A stretch of DNA of 64,000 nucleotides from Diphasiastrum complanatum (GCA_029204225.1 CM055111.1:12400697-12464696), one strand, 5' to 3'. Numbered from the stretch's first letter, positions 21,782 to 36,892 are shown. Translations and numbers: made by a program. Notes: generated by a model from the letters alone, not told the origin.

Positions 21782-22485
21782 CGGGTCATGCTTGGAGAGT
21801 TGAGATTTTCCAAACAAACATGCAAATTGCTTTTATAAATGTTTAAGTTCAACATTTGATTTTCCAAAAGCAAATGCGGCAACATCCAATAGTAGGACAA
21901 CTAATTAGGTCATCAATCATAATGGATAGTGAGCTGGCGTCCATCCAAAGTGAGCTGGCATCCGTCTAGTTGAATCTTCCTAGAAATTTTGTAGCTTCAA
22001 TTAAGGCGAACAATAAGCTATCTTTCACCCGACAAGATATTTGTCAGACCATGCCCGAACTTTTATAAGTCAGATCCACCTGTGAGCGATTCTTGTGTAC
22101 TTCTGCAGACTGTGTAGAAACACGAAGAAAATTGCAGGTCTGGATAGTGAGTTGGACAAAGAATAAAATGTCGATTAGTCGATTAGTAGGAGAACAATCC
22201 AATATCTTAGAGTGTAGATCCAGATCCATAGACTAGAGTAGTTGCCGATCGAGACCCTTAAATAGAACGAGTAGATAGGCTAAGCCCGATTAGATTTTCT
22301 TAGCTAGTTAATGGTGACCGGGATAGAGTGGATAGTTAGATATAATTCATCTTAGTTAGCCTAGAAAGATAATTTTTTTGTTAGAATAGACTTAGCCAAG
22401 CTGAAACTTAGGGTAGACGTAGATCGACCTATACTTAGAAGTAGCAGATCGTGATCCTTAGATTAACCTAGCAATTGACCTTGAC
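21782..22485. other. No supportable gene
   Basis: The stretch has scattered stops and short internal repeats such as GTGAGCTGGC(G/A)TCC(A/G)TC (two copies near 21930-21965). I see no domain or element end. Confidence 0.4.
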
Positions 22486-22610
22486 TCTATAACTCGTCCT
22501 ATAACTCGCAAATTGCCTATAACTTGCCAACTCCATATAACTTGCCATCAATATATAACTCGCCAACAACATTTAACTTGCCACCTATCTAAAACTCACC
22601 AACTTCACTT
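22486..22610 (+). repeat. Short degenerate tandem repeat, unit (TAT)AACT(T/C)GCCA
   Basis: At least six imperfect copies of a 20-24 bp unit built on TATAACTTGCCA or TATAACTCGCCA follow one another. The spacing varies slightly. The array lies about 50 bp upstream of the ATG of the next ORF. Confidence 0.7.
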
Positions 22611-22653
22611 GCCCTCAGACCTCCATTACTCTTCATACCATTCTACGTGAATC

Positions 22654-23700
22654 CATGGCACCGAAACGTCGTCTTTTGAGCGCCACCACTCCTTCAACCC
22701 AAAAATCTTGAGTTACTCGCAATACCACCACACGTACTAGCCCCAACCACTCTTCTAGTCCAGCTACGTCCCCGCGGACGACAAGCTCGCCATCCACGTC
22801 CCAACAGACTGGATCCACTTCCTCATCCTCCCCAACCTATTCCACGTCCCCTAGTAGAGAGGAGGGAGAAACTTCTCCCCGTTCTGCCCACCAAATCGCT
22901 GCTACTTGTACCATGCACACACACTCGCAGTATACCATCCTCCTACTCCTCATAGCACAAGAGATCACCACACTCCGCACCCCTGGCTTCCTTGCTGTTC
23001 TCACACGAGCAGGTCTAGCCGATATGAAAATACCCATCTTCCAAAACTATTCCATCGTGCAACAGCAGGCCTTCGCCACGTTTGCCAACGACAATATTAT
23101 GGTCACCTATAAGAGGCACAACCACGTGGTCCCCCTTGACCCGTAACTGATTTCATCAACTCTCTCAGTTCTGCTCTCCACCAATCTACTAGCCACCCAT
23201 CGCTCCAAAAATTTGACATATATGTCTTCTTCCTTCTTTACCAAGCCGAGGTCAAAACCAGAACCAATGACGGGTATCTGATTGCACACATTAGGAATCC
23301 TAATCTCCGTGACGCGATAGACTTCCTATCTGCCACCATCATCGTCAACTCCCACCACCCCCTACATGTATCCAAGCAGTCGTCGTCATGACAACCATGG
23401 TGGAAAGTCCCAGTACCATTTATGATTGGGCTTCATTTCTCATCAAAGAGTTGCAGAATGCTTTCAAGCGCACTCGTTGGATCACCTGCGATGGTTTGAT
23501 CACAATAATTGCCTACACCCATCTAGAAAACGTAGGTGTCAGGATGCTTGCGCTCTCCTCCCCATCCTCACAAGACACACTCGCGCAATTGTTGGCAGAT
23601 CAACAATCACCTACCTTCACCTCCTCTCCTACACCATCAATCCATGCCCATACTAGCCCCACACACACCAGTCTCGTACATTCTTCTCTCTTTCTCTAGA
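22654..23700 (+). pseudogene. C-rich gag-like ORFs of unknown family
   Basis: From ATG at 22654 (MAPKRRLLSATTPSTQKS) the frame runs to TAA at 23146 with one TGA about 18 codons in. A Ser/Thr/Pro-rich N-terminus is followed by a folded-looking part (LLIAQEITTLRTPGFLAVLT, FQNYSIVQQQAFATFANDN). Other frames continue: FDIYVFFLLYQAEVKTRTND, then 23388-23699 with IYDWASFLIKELQNAFKRTR. Codon and base use are C-rich, unlike the AT-rich neighbours. Position 5' of an LTR-like start at 24212 suggests a retroelement ORF, but no zinc knuckle, protease or polymerase is visible. Confidence 0.4.
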
Positions 23701-24200
23701 TAGTTTCTCCTCCTCGTAGTCCGATCCGCCCAGTTACCTCCACTGTCGCAACCATAACATCATCTCCAATCACCACCCTGGTTGTTTATATGTCCTCGTC
23801 CACACGGTCACACAAACCCATCGCCAAATTTGTGATGCCGAAGATGCCCAGGGCAAACAGTTGGAAAAGGGTCAATAGGGCAACTCTCCTCACTTTGTCT
23901 ATATATAATAACCAAAAAAAGCCAGAAAATGCATCACGAGACTCAAGTTTATTTTTTATTATGATTTTTCACTATTAATTACTTTTATTTTCTTTACTTC
24001 CCTATACGTACACTTTCCTTGTCTTTCCCCTTTTCACCCTCACTTTTTTGCCAAATTTTTTTTTCCTTCCTAACTTCTCGCTGCACTTTTTACCCCTTCT
24101 TGTCTATACCCCCTTTTCACTCTCTTTCACCACGGTTTCACATCCACGCATGCCAACACCAAGGACATATGCAGGCGCCAAGGGACTGTCACCAAAATTG

Positions 24201-25440
24201 CAGTGGGGGCTTGTTAGAAAGTTTTGGTGAAGATTTTTCTAACGAATGATTCTGGTAAAGATTCTTCTAACGGATTACAGGATGTTCGTGTGAGCTATGG
24301 GGGGACTGTATGATTCACTTCGAATATGGATGAATCATAACTCAGAAAGAGGATTCTCCCATTGCTCCACTGACAACACATTCAAAAGTTAAAGAGAGTG
24401 TAGAAATTCTGTCAAATGAGCTAGCAAAGGAAGCTGGTTTCTCCTCAACGATTTGGTATGAAGAAAGTTCAACCTTTGATCTTATTACAAATGCCAAAAG
24501 TGCCCAATGAATATCACATGAAGAAATCATGTCGTCGAACTACATCAAGGAATGTTGACAGACAACCAGGAAGGAATTCTAGAATCTAGATTCACTGAGA
24601 TCGCCAATATCAGAAGGTCAACAAGTTGCGGACCGGTCAATGAGCAAAAACAAAGCCCATCACTTCCCAACAGATTCTACGGTGATGGGAATAAAAGCAT
24701 GGCCGAGTCGGCATAAGAATTAGATCTATCAGTGATGTAACATCCAACACCCTTAAAAGGTGCACTGTACTCATGAGCCAAAGGTGTGAGAAGTGAAAAT
24801 AGATCTTTACTCTATTGGGCCAAAAATGAAAAAGGACCCAAGTTGTTCTAAAATGCATTTTGGTCTTTAACTTTTCTATGATAGTCAAGTTGTTATGGCA
24901 CATGGTTTTGGGTGAATCCAAAACCCTAACCCTAGCTTTGTCTATAAGTAGGGATGTGACACCATTTTGTAATCACTTTTCACTTTTAGATTAGAGATTG
25001 AGAGTGAGAGAAGAAACCTCCTCCTCCATTTTCCTACTTTTGAAGTCGTCCTATTTTGAAATTGTATGCATTCTTGTGGATGTTTGAATGTCTGATTGAC
25101 ATTTCCTAATCATGCTATCACATTTAGATTGATCATTAGATCAAGCTTTCATCCTCTTAAAATCACACAATAGTAAAATACTTGCTAAAAAACACTTTTG
25201 GAGAGATCATTCAGATCCATAGGTAGGTTCCATTTCCACTGTTTCTCTCCCTTGAGAAGACAAGCCTCAAGAGGAGAAGATACAGTGCTCAAAGAGCCTA
25301 AATAACTCAAGCAAACCAAGATCCAAGAAGAGGATCAAAGAGCCAAGAAGAATGTCAAGCATCTCACCCCTCCTCTTATTGTCAACTGAAGTTGAATATA
25401 AAACATTTTAGAAGAGAATTGATGATAATTTTTTCTGAGA
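24201..25440 (+). mobile_element. LTR-like sequence, limits uncertain
   Basis: A purine tract CAGTGGGGGCT (24201-24211) precedes TGTTAGAAAGTTTTGG, which looks like a 3' LTR start. Further on, 24930-25020 holds CTATAAGTAGGGATGTGACACC followed by a long AGAG-rich transcribed-leader-like segment, typical of LTR promoters. I could not locate the right end or a partner LTR, and two different LTRs may be joined here (a second candidate start is near 24738). Confidence 0.35.
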
Positions 25441-25827
25441 GAGAGTGATGTTCATGAGGATCCATTTCCTTGACTAAGTAGGAGGTTTTGCATCTCTATC
25501 GTCTTGTTAGGAGATAGATTTCATACATGTTTACAACATAATTATGTTCATCATTGACACTACCACTACCCAGATTTGATGACAAGGCATAATGCTAATT
25601 ATGTCACAACAAAAACAAACAAACAAAAATGTATTAGAACATGCATTAGCTAGAATACATTTTAGATCTATAAGGACATGAAAAAATTATAATGACATGA
25701 GTAATTGCATACATGTAGTGAAATAATATAAATGTATAGTTTTGAAATAAAAACATCGAAAAAAACTCAATGTATAAGAAATTGCATTTCTTATACATTT
25801 TTACATAAGAAAATGTTTTACATTTTT

Positions 25828-26186
25828 TATCTTTTTTTCTAAGACTTGAATTTGTACGATCATCACATTAGACACCATGTATATGTAGGTGAAAGATAGT
25901 GTGAGGCTTATTGTGATAAACTCTTGTTTGAAGAAAAAGGTACTCTATTGTATTGAATGTTTTTGTTTTACTAAATAGAAGGCCTTTGCATTATCTGCAG
26001 GTTTCATATCTCTTTGCTAGTGAGGATGACCTTTTGTACATAAGGAAGTGGCCTGAGATCCTTAATTCTCTTCAGGTCAATAGTAGGCCCCGTAGCATTT
26101 CCATGACGTGTGGTTCTAGAGGATCCATAACTAAACAAGATAGAGTTAAGAGGTTCCTTGTATGGTTGGAGGGTAAGCTGACATAG
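25828..26186 (+). pseudogene. SIN3-like: duplicated last intron and last exon
   Basis: This block repeats the last intron and last exon of the SIN3-like locus at 33010-33275; for example ACTTGAATTTGTACGATCAT is shared in the intron. The exon starts after TTATCTGCAG at 26001 and reads VSYLFASEDDLLYIRKWPEI, then LNSLQVNSRPRSISMTCGSR, and ends KQDRVKRFLVWLEGKLT with a TAG at 26184-26186. The end resembles the C-terminus of plant SIN3-like proteins (a basic RxxRFxxFL-type segment). This exon is open, unlike its counterpart at 33 kb. No preceding exon is found here, so it is a detached fragment. Confidence 0.65.
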
Positions 26187-26199
26187 ACGTAACAGAAGG

Positions 26200-28426
<2,227 letters not shown>

Positions 28427-28429
28427 ACA

Positions 28430-30340
28430 TTTGTCTTTCAATAGAAGGCCATAAAGTTCCATCAATTATGTACTCAAATATCTTAGAGATTTCTCTTGCA
28501 TCATGTGAACGAGAGAAGAAATGAGATTTGTCTTGCATCATGTGAACGAGGAAAGACGTGAGATCAATTTTTTTTAAAATTTTTTTAGCTAAGTTCTCAT
28601 TGTGCATAGTAGATTTTTTGGATCTAATGAGTGTTTATGACTCAATGCTTACCAAAACTCCCTAAAGGCTCAATTGTGCTCACTCATGGAAAGATACTAA
28701 CGTTTTTTTGAACAAATAAGCACATCCATTTAGATGGAACAAAAGAAGAGAGAGAATAGGACTATGCATGACTCAATGTTTACGAGATAATTTTGCTTGA
28801 AATATATAGGTCTTTAGATATTCAAAAGAATGTTGAGAAAATATTGATTCTTAATTTTTATTGGAGAGAATACGAGAGAGCAAAGCAAAATTAAGTGATG
28901 GGGTAGGGGTAGCAGCTATATCAACTTCTTGGATTTATTTTTTCCAAAGAGGTTTGCATTCTATTTCCTTTTCCTTGAGGGTGTCTCTCCAAAGGTGGGG
29001 ATGCTAGAATATGGAATTTGATTATAGTGATTCTTTTGTTTCTTGATTATGGGACAATCTTTGGGCGTTATGCTAACTTTTTTACTATAGTGTTTAACAT
29101 ATCACACATTGGAAAACTATAATCTAATAATATTTATAAGTAGTATGCAATGTCCCAATACATCACGTTCTCAAATACTTGGCATATAGCTTTTGTACAA
29201 TGCTAAAGAAAGCACTTCTTGAGAATAAAAGATTTATGCTTTGACGAAATTCCTTGATGTCCCTTGATCTTTGACCTTGTGGAAATGTATGGGGACCTAT
29301 TCATGCTTTAGGATGAGCAACCTCGGACCTGCTTGGTTCTTTGTATCATGTATCAATACAAAGGACATGGTATTGGAATGACACGAGATACTAAGAAAAA
29401 GACAACACAACTTGTGTTGCAGCATTTCCAAAAGTCAAGGATGGGAACATTATCATGCTATAGTGACATTGGGATGATTATACAATTGTCATTTAGCGGC
29501 CGAATTGTCTTGGTAGTGCCGTAGATTTAGCGCGGTGGCCCAAGAGAAACTCTACTAGACTACCACTGATGGTTAAAGCTTGAAACCTGACAAGGTTGCC
29601 CACATATGGGCAGAAACATATTCAGCAAACTATCATAAATCTCTTGACCATCTAGGGCTTTACTTTAAGCAGCAGGACAAAAAATGTCTTAGCACCAAAG
29701 GTATGCACTTTTTTTGGGAGGGTATACTGTTGTACATGGTTTCATTAGCTTGGTTGTAGCGGAATTTTCCAGTAGTAGTGCTAAAGTACATGAGGCTATA
29801 GTTGACTTTGTGGTTGAACTTCATGTAGTTAATGGTTTCCATTAGTTTTTTTTTTTGTTCGAATACTATCTTGGATCTAACATCGATATATGCTTCCGTC
29901 AAATTAGTGAGCATACAATTCTCCGGACTCCCTTAACCTCTATCACTATCGAGTAAAGATAAGCAGGATTTGCTCTCTGTTTGCATGGTTGGGAAGTTTT
30001 TGTTATGCCTGATGATCAACATACCCAAACTGCTGCTTGCAAATTAATGACACCCAATTTTCACATCTAGTTGTGGCACGTCTTTTAGCCAATAACCTTT
30101 TACATGTCGTTGAAGACATTCTCTCCCTGGTTTTAAAGACACTCCACTTTGCATGCAATACCTGATTATTATGTTTAAAGCTTGACAGGCTCTTTCCGAA
30201 ATTTGTATGTTATTCCCTTCAAAATTTAAATCAGAAAGACATGCGAAGTTTGGTATAAGAGTAGTGTGTTAAGGGACTAGAAAATTTTCAGCCAGTACTT
30301 CTGTCATTTTCTGAGAAGATGTCTATGAGTAAATTTTACA
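28430..30340. other. No supportable gene
   Basis: A 63-codon frame at 29333-29524 (plus) and an 84-codon frame at 29660-29914 (minus) have no motif I recognise. The stretch lies just upstream of the first visible SIN3-like exon; I looked for further SIN3 exons (PAH repeats or the HDAC-interaction region) and found none. Confidence 0.35.
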
Positions 30341-30353
30341 TTGTACTATACAG

Positions 30354-33275
30354 GGCTGTTAACTGAAGTTAAGCAGAGAAATGAGAAAAAGAGGAGGGAA
30401 GATGATACAATGCTCCCAATCCCTGTTGGAAATCGCAGACCCCTCATTCCTGATATGAATTTTGACTATCCTGATCCTGGTATCCATGAGGACCTATACC
30501 AAATTGTCAAGTACTCTGTGTATCAAGTATGCGATACTATGGAGGAATCCAATAAAGTAATGCAGATGTGGACAAATTTTACTGAGCCAATGTCTGGTGC
30601 GCCTACGCGTCCCCATGGTGCTGAAGATATGGAAAAGCTACCAAAGTAAAAGCTCCCGATTCAAAGCAAAGTAGTTCTAGTGCTGGAGAAAGCGCAACAA
30701 CAGGTGGAGCTGAGGGTACGGATAAAGCTGCAACTCAGCTTGCAGATGGTGCGGAGCATAGAAATGTTGTCAGTTCTAATAATGGTATTTTCTTTGTTGG
30801 AGCGGCAAACTATCCATTGGGACAAGTTCTGAAGGACTGCAAATCAAATAAGGACTCGGGGGTCAGGCATGAAGAGCCTGACGCAGATGATGCAGACACT
30901 GATGATGAAGTTGAAGAGAGCTTGCAAAAATCTATTGAAGACAGCGAGAATATTTCAGAGGCTGTTGAAAAAGTTTCATGCAGTGCATCAGGTGACAATG
31001 ATGATGCTTCACGTGCGGATCATGAAGAGGAGGATGAAGAGGATGAGGAGCAGGAAGGAAAGGTGGAAAGTGAAGGTGAAGCAGAAGGGATGGCTGATGC
31101 TGAAGATGAAGGAGATGGCTTTTCATTGGCATCTCTTGATCGTTCTCCAGTTCTTTGTAAACCTTTGGCCGTCCATGCTACTTCCTTCGATATTGGGCCA
31201 CCTTCAAAGAACAGTGTTATATTTTACGGGAATGACATGTTTTACATTCTTTTCAAGCTTTATCAGGTAATCTTGCAGTTTGCAATCTGTACAAATATTG
31301 AGATAGCAATTGTAGCAATTTGTTGTGCTTGCGCTTTTTCTGACGTCCCGAGTCTTGATTTTGATGTTTCGGTTTTCTGTTCTTATGTCTCCTACTGTTA
31401 CAAATCAGGATAACTAAAATGAATGTGAAAAAAAGTTGCAATCTTACTTCACTTCAAGGGCTTGATTTGGTTGTTACAAGAAGTTGAGTCCTGCTTCTTG
31501 ATTAGAATACTGAACATGTGTTATCTTTGTACTGAAATTTGAAGACATTTTGCTTTTTCAATTCCCGGCAACGTGCAGACCTTATATGAACGAATTCTTT
31601 CGGCAAAAATGAATTTTATGGCAGCCGAGGAGAAGTGGAAAACATTTAAAGATTAATCCACTCCAGATCTTTATACGAAGTACATACTGGAACTTAGTAT
31701 CCTTTTCATCATGCAAGTACCTGTACATGTCTATTTTTTATAAGGAGTACACCTTTTTAGAGGAAATGTTTAGGTAATGTTTGATTACGACTAGTCGTGA
31801 AGCATTGATTTATTATGTTTCAGAGAATTCATGTAGCATCGGACAGAATAGAGAGAGATAGATGTAACGGAGAGAGAGAACTAATTTTTATTAATTGATT
31901 ATGAGAGAAGAGCGAACTACCCATTACAAGGAGACGATGAGTAGGCGACGTTCTGAGGGATTGCGTCCTTTTGGGACCCAAGTCTCTTTTTTGTAAACTA
32001 GTTATTTTGTGTACGTGTGAAAGCAAACATTACTATCCTTAACAGAATTAGCATTTATAGATTATTCTACTCTGGCTTGAAGGGCTTTTTATTTCTCATT
32101 TGCTAAATTTATGAACGTCAAACAGATTCATGACGGCTCTATACAATTTCCTTGGTGGAATTGATGTAAATGCATGTTTTGAGGACGAGTGCCGGTCAAT
32201 TATTGGGCCACAGTCCTACATTTTGTTTACTCCTGACAAGTTAATACTCAGACTTGTGAAGCAGGTTCGAGAACTTCTCATATCTGTTGTTTTTCTTATT
32301 TTTATGGGATCTTTTGAAGAAAGTGTCTGCTTAGTACTGTTCACTAAGTTTAAGTGAGCTGACCAGATTTGCTGAGTTTAAAAAAATATTTTGCAGCTTC
32401 AAGCAATTGCTGCTGATGAAACGGCAAATAAACTTCTATTGCTATGCACACATGAGAAATCACGTGGAGCTTGTAGGATTATTGACATTGTTTACCATGC
32501 AAATGCATGTGTTGTGACACTCCATGATGAGAGCGTCTTTCGATTTGAGCATGTACGTGATATGTATATTTTCTCTAATGACAATGTTTCTGCTTTCTGT
32601 CTATCTCATCTTACATGTGCGAACATGCGAATTTTTGTGACAACCGAAAATATGCCCAGTGAATTATCAATTCAGCTAATGGAGGGATCTGAGAAATTGG
32701 AGGTTCCGGCAACTATTATTGATTATCCTTTCCAAAATTACTTGAACGATTACTTGCTCTCAGTGCCAGAGAGGAAAGATCGTCATCTTGTTTTTGCTGA
32801 AAGGTAGCTTCAGTGTTTTGCTTGGTGTCTCATAAATTCTAAGACATTGAATGAACCACCTTTGTTTGTTACTAATCAGCTCTCTACTTATCCGCAGAAA
32901 TAAGCGCAAATTCACAGATGACAAGGAAAGTGAAGCTTTTATGAAGGCAACAAGAAATGTTTACGTGGTGAATGGTTTGGGGTGCAAGATAGATTGTACG
33001 ACCACCAAGGTTTATCCTTTTTTCTAAGACTTGAATTTGTACGATCATCACATTAGACACCGTGTATATGTAGGTGAAAGATAGTGTGAGGAACTCTTGT
33101 TTGAAGAAAAATGTTTTTGTTTTACTAAATAGAATGTCTCTGCATTCTCTGCAGGTCTCATATGTCTTTGATAGTGAGGACCTTCTGTAGAGAAGGAAGT
33201 GGCCTAAGATCGTTAATTCTCTTCAGGTCAATAGTGGGCTCCGTAGCATTTCCATGATGTGTGGTTCTAGTACAA
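30354..33275 (+). pseudogene. SIN3-like transcriptional corepressor, C-terminal exons (broken)
   Basis: SIN3 is the scaffold of histone-deacetylase corepressor complexes. Exons: 30354-31266 (NRRPLIPDMNFDYPDPGIHE, an acidic linker, NSVIFYGNDMFYILFKLYQ), 31579-31696 (TLYERILSAKMNFMAAEEKW), 32126-32264 ([20 protein letters not shown]), 32397-32803 (LQAIAADETANKLLLLCTHE, then LSIQLMEGSEKLEVPATIID), 32898-33009 (KATRNVYVVNGLGCKIDC) and 33155 onward (VSYVFDSEDLL). All borders are GT/AG. Order and motifs fit the SIN3 C-terminal domain of plant SIN3-like proteins. Defects: a one-base frameshift near 30640, TAA at 31654-31656, and TAG at 33188-33190. The PAH repeats and the histone-deacetylase interaction region are missing upstream. 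The clean intron structure shows a DNA-level copy, not a retrocopy. Confidence 0.85.
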
Positions 33276-33279
33276 GGAT

Positions 33280-34680
33280 TACTCAACCGGGGACTAGCCA
33301 ACTTAGGAGGTAATTAAAAGGTTCAGAGGTTGTAAGACAATTTGGCCACTAAATTAAACGTTGCAGAGTTTCCCAGGCCAAATGCGGGCGCCACAAGTTT
33401 GAGGGGCATATGAACATTTCAACTTGCCACTTGATGCAAGGAGAAAGGGCCACACAATCACTTCTTTGACCTCTTTATATGGATTAAGAATGTGGATTAT
33501 GGATGAAATTTCATACTATCAAGAGCATCCAAAGATCAAAATATTGATTTTGAATATGAGGGTCCCATCATTTTTTTGCTTCATGTACTTGATGTAAGAA
33601 ACAGATGTGATATTGGTGAAAGTTTCACGGAGCAACTTGCTTTGATGCCCAATAGATTTATACATAAAGTAAAGGAAGAACAATCACTTTTGAACATCTA
33701 TCTTGTTGCCATCTTGTCACCCCCTTATTCCTATGAGTTTGCAACCTTTTTTTGACCCAGGTCACCATCACCATCATCGTCTCTATTGTCCCAAGTCATA
33801 GATTGCCACATAACCATTCAAGTGTTATGGTTCCATCATGTCAATTTACTTTTGTCATCGTGTGTTTTCTTTAGAGATGTGGATCTATCTCTCGTCTGTG
33901 GTTTGCACAATTATTCAAGTTTTTGCTTTGCTTACCAAACCTCCTATGAACCTCTATTTCTTCTACAAATGTGCTTCCCTCTTTGATTTATGGTTCATAT
34001 TGACATGAGCATTCCAATCATGGAACGATGGAAAAATGACATAGCACTTTTTGAAGCATTTTATCTCCTTGAAATTCATCTTCATGAAGTGATATTACAT
34101 GTTATGTGATTACGTTATTCAATTTTTTAGCAGAAAAATACAAGACACTATGAAATGATGATAAAACTAGGATTGACATTTGTTATAGATTTAGACCACC
34201 TATTGGACAAATGTTACATAGACCATACGCATATTCTAAAACTATTGCAGAGCTTCAACATATTTTTGACGAAATGGATTACGTGTCTGTTAATGAATTT
34301 GGAACTTTTATAGAATAAATTTTTTGGCATTTTTACAATGCATAAAAATTCAATGATTTTTTTGGTTAACATATTAGGATGTGATAATGTATATATATTT
34401 TGGATTTTTGAATTCACTTTGTTGACATTAATTTGGACCATGATTGTATTCCAAGATTGGAATACTTGCCGCATAGGGCTGTTCGAAACATCATGCTCCC
34501 CATGCAACTGGATCTCTCGGCTTTTATGTTGAAAGCTGAGGGTGTTGTCCTGATAATTTCTATTCAATCCCGATATCGATTTCAAGCGCATTTATTGTGC
34601 AAAAATATTTTGAATCCTTTCTGCTCGCTTGGATGCGATATTCCAATTTTAAGTTTTTTTTCTTCAATTTTGTCTTTTAT
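33280..34680. other. No supportable gene
   Basis: Sequence after the SIN3-like end has only short frames in both strands with no recognised motif. It may include the 3' flank of the SIN3-like copy and the 5' flank of the H3-like gene at 34692. Confidence 0.35.
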
Positions 34681-34691
34681 TTCCGAACATG

Positions 34692-35375
34692 ATGGCTAGG
34701 ACTAAATCCACTACCTGTGCCAGACGCTCTGTACATCCTTTCCATGCCCGTGTCCCTCTTGGAACTAGCCGACGACGTGGTAGGAAGCAGGTCTGGCTGA
34801 GGAAGACCAAGAAACTTCAGAGATCAACTAAATTGTTGCTTCCAAGAGCTCTCTTTGGCCGATCTGTTAGGAATGTCACCCTGTCGCTTGGGCTAAATGT
34901 TCGTTTTGTTGTGGCGGCCATGCAGGCCTTATAGAGTGCGCTGTAGAGGACTATATGTCCCATTTTTTGACAATTCCATTTTTCTTGCCCTACATGATAA
35001 GCGTGTTACCATCATGCCCAAGGATTTTGTAATTCTCAAAAGACTTCGAGACTGTTATTCAGGGTTTCACGGTGGATAACGCCAGCACCTCCAAAGATCT
35101 ATTGCCTCTGGATAGATCAGACATGCCAACTATCTCAAGAGGGAAGATGAAGCAAGTTGTACCTAAAAAAAGCTGCATCTCGTAGGCTAGTTGCTTCACT
35201 TCCTCCGAGAGTCATCCCTGCAAAGGGACCTCGTATCGTCCTGATCACCGAATCAACGTCTTTCGACTCTGAATCACAAACTTCTCCTCCTCCTATTACT
35301 CGTCAACATCATCAGAAGGTTTCTTCACCAAAGGTAGAGATAACCCAAGAGGAGCTTGACAAGATAATAGAATAA
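34692..35375 (+). pseudogene. H3-like histone gene with canonical MARTK start, gene D relative
   Basis: The frame opens ATGATGGCTAGG and reads MARTKSTTCARRSVHPFHAR, a close copy of the H3 N-terminus around lysine 4. The fold follows: VWLRKTKKLQRSTKLLLPRA, VRNVTLSLGLNVRFVVAAMQ, then (other frames) LEDYMSHF, FFDNSIFLALHDKRVTIMPK and DFVILKRLRDCYSGF. After about 120 codons comes a basic and Ser/Pro-rich segment (PRIVLITESTSFDSESQTS, PPPITRQHHQKVSS) ending EITQEELDKIIE and then FVNIVSTSILN. This matches the linker of gene D at 14020 (DLDDFVNVKVESILN). A stop at 34932-34934 and two frameshifts break the second helix. No protease part follows: the downstream ORF at 35768 is different. Of the copies here its tail is nearest to true H3. 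Confidence 0.75.
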
Positions 35376-35767
35376 TTTGTAAATATTGTCTCGACATCCA
35401 TTTTAAACCCTATACATAACCTTTTTTGTAGAATCTCATACGATCCTTGGTAGACATATTTTGATTCTAACCATTATAATGAATATGAATCTTATTTAGC
35501 TAATAAAATTGGGTGATCATTTGCATTCACGAGACTTTTTTTTTGTTTTGAGAGTACATGATGCATGACCTCCCTTTTTTTTTGAGAAGATTCTATTGTT
35601 ATTCTTTAGAGGTGAGCACTAGCATCTATCAAAATTGCTCACGCTTTTTGTGATACGTATTCTAAATCACAATGTGCATGCATATCTATTTTATTTACAA
35701 AAAAATATTTACAGTTTTATAGTTATAGCTTTAGTTTTCATCTGAGAAGAAGACATCGCCTCTACAA

Positions 35768-36127
35768 ATGCCTGCTTGCTCGTCGTCATCACCACCGGTA
35801 CCCCCATCATTGCCACTAGGTCCCGTCGCGCCCATTGTCGTCCCTCCTCCTCCTGTGCAAGTTCTTGATCAATCTGCTCCTCTTGAGCTTCATCAATTTG
35901 CACACACAATCACAGGTACTTTGAGAAATTTGAACGCAACGCAAAATCCTATTTTAACTAAACATGAGGTATATACGCATTTTGTGAAAGTTGTGAATGC
36001 AATGCAATTCTATTTCAACCAAAGAGTAGTTTCAACTAAAAGTCAGAAGTTAGGGTTTACTTGGTCTATTGAAAAGATGCCTCTACTTTCCAATTCCCTT
36101 TGCATGTTCTTGAAATTACGATTGTAG
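35768..36127 (+). CDS. Hypothetical ORF, Pro-rich N-terminus, 119 codons
   Basis: It starts at a true ATG (MPACSSSSPPVPPSLPLGPV) and runs 119 codons. The N-terminal 50 residues are Pro/Val rich; the rest (HQFAHTITGTLRNLNATQNP, HEVYTHFVKVVNAMQFYFNQ) looks folded. It lies downstream of the H3-like gene and ends about 300 bp before the LTR element insertion. The flank of that insertion resumes at 41190. No family recognised; it could be a further ORF of the D-type element. Confidence 0.35.
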   Translation: MPACSSSSPPVPPSLPLGPVAPIVVPPPPVQVLDQSAPLELHQFAHTITGTLRNLNATQNPILTKHEVYTHFVKVVNAMQFYFNQRVVSTKSQKLGFTWSIEKMPLLSNSLCMFLKLRL

Positions 36128-36892
36128 TAAAGTTTGTATTCTCCATCACTTGGAACTATGCCATAGATCACATTCTGTAGACACATCAAAGAAACTTGTT
36201 AGCAATTGAGCTATGAATATAACTTAGTTGACTTAAGCTATGAATAGAACTTAACAATGAAATTTAGGGTTAAAAATTACTCACAAAATAATCATTAAAA
36301 TGTTGTTCCCCCCTGAAGCAAAGATGATTGATACTATTCATGGTCAGTCTTACTCTTGCTACTTCCTTATGCATGTCATATTTATGGGGGATTTTCCTAA
36401 ACCCACTCGTGAGCGAAGTCCAGAAAAATGCAAAAATAAGCTTGGTAGAGGCCAAAAATCTTGTATATAGATAAACACACATGTGTGGAGCCTGTTCCCA
36501 CGTGTGAAAATAGTGTACTTGTCATGTACCATAATCATATAGGTTGTACATATGATCTAATTCAAGTTCTAGTGGCTAAAAAGGCCAAAAACTAGTTTTC
36601 TAGATATATGACACATGGCATCAATCTATTGATTGCATGAGCCAAATATTTTGGTTAGGTGTCATATCCCATGTGTAGAGGACATCTCACACGTGTGGAA
36701 TAAGTTGAAGTAGGCAAATTTTGAATTCTAAAAGATTTCCAAGTAGATCTCCATATAGAAGGAAAATGGACCAAAAGTGCTCAAAATAGAAGGTTTTGTC
36801 CAAGTGTCAGTTTTGCATGATGAATCATCATATGACAAAGCACCTTCACACATGTGGGATCAGAGGGATGATCAGTACCACGAGCTCCCACT

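Noticed and set aside
30341-33240. A functional SIN3-like gene
   Set aside because: A frameshift and two in-frame stops lie in conserved exons, and the N-terminal PAH region is not present upstream.
34689-35090. Centromeric H3 (CENH3) identity for the H3-like copies
   Set aside because: The characteristic extra residues of CENH3 loop 1 are not present in any copy, and the dispersed repeat context argues for an element-borne family.
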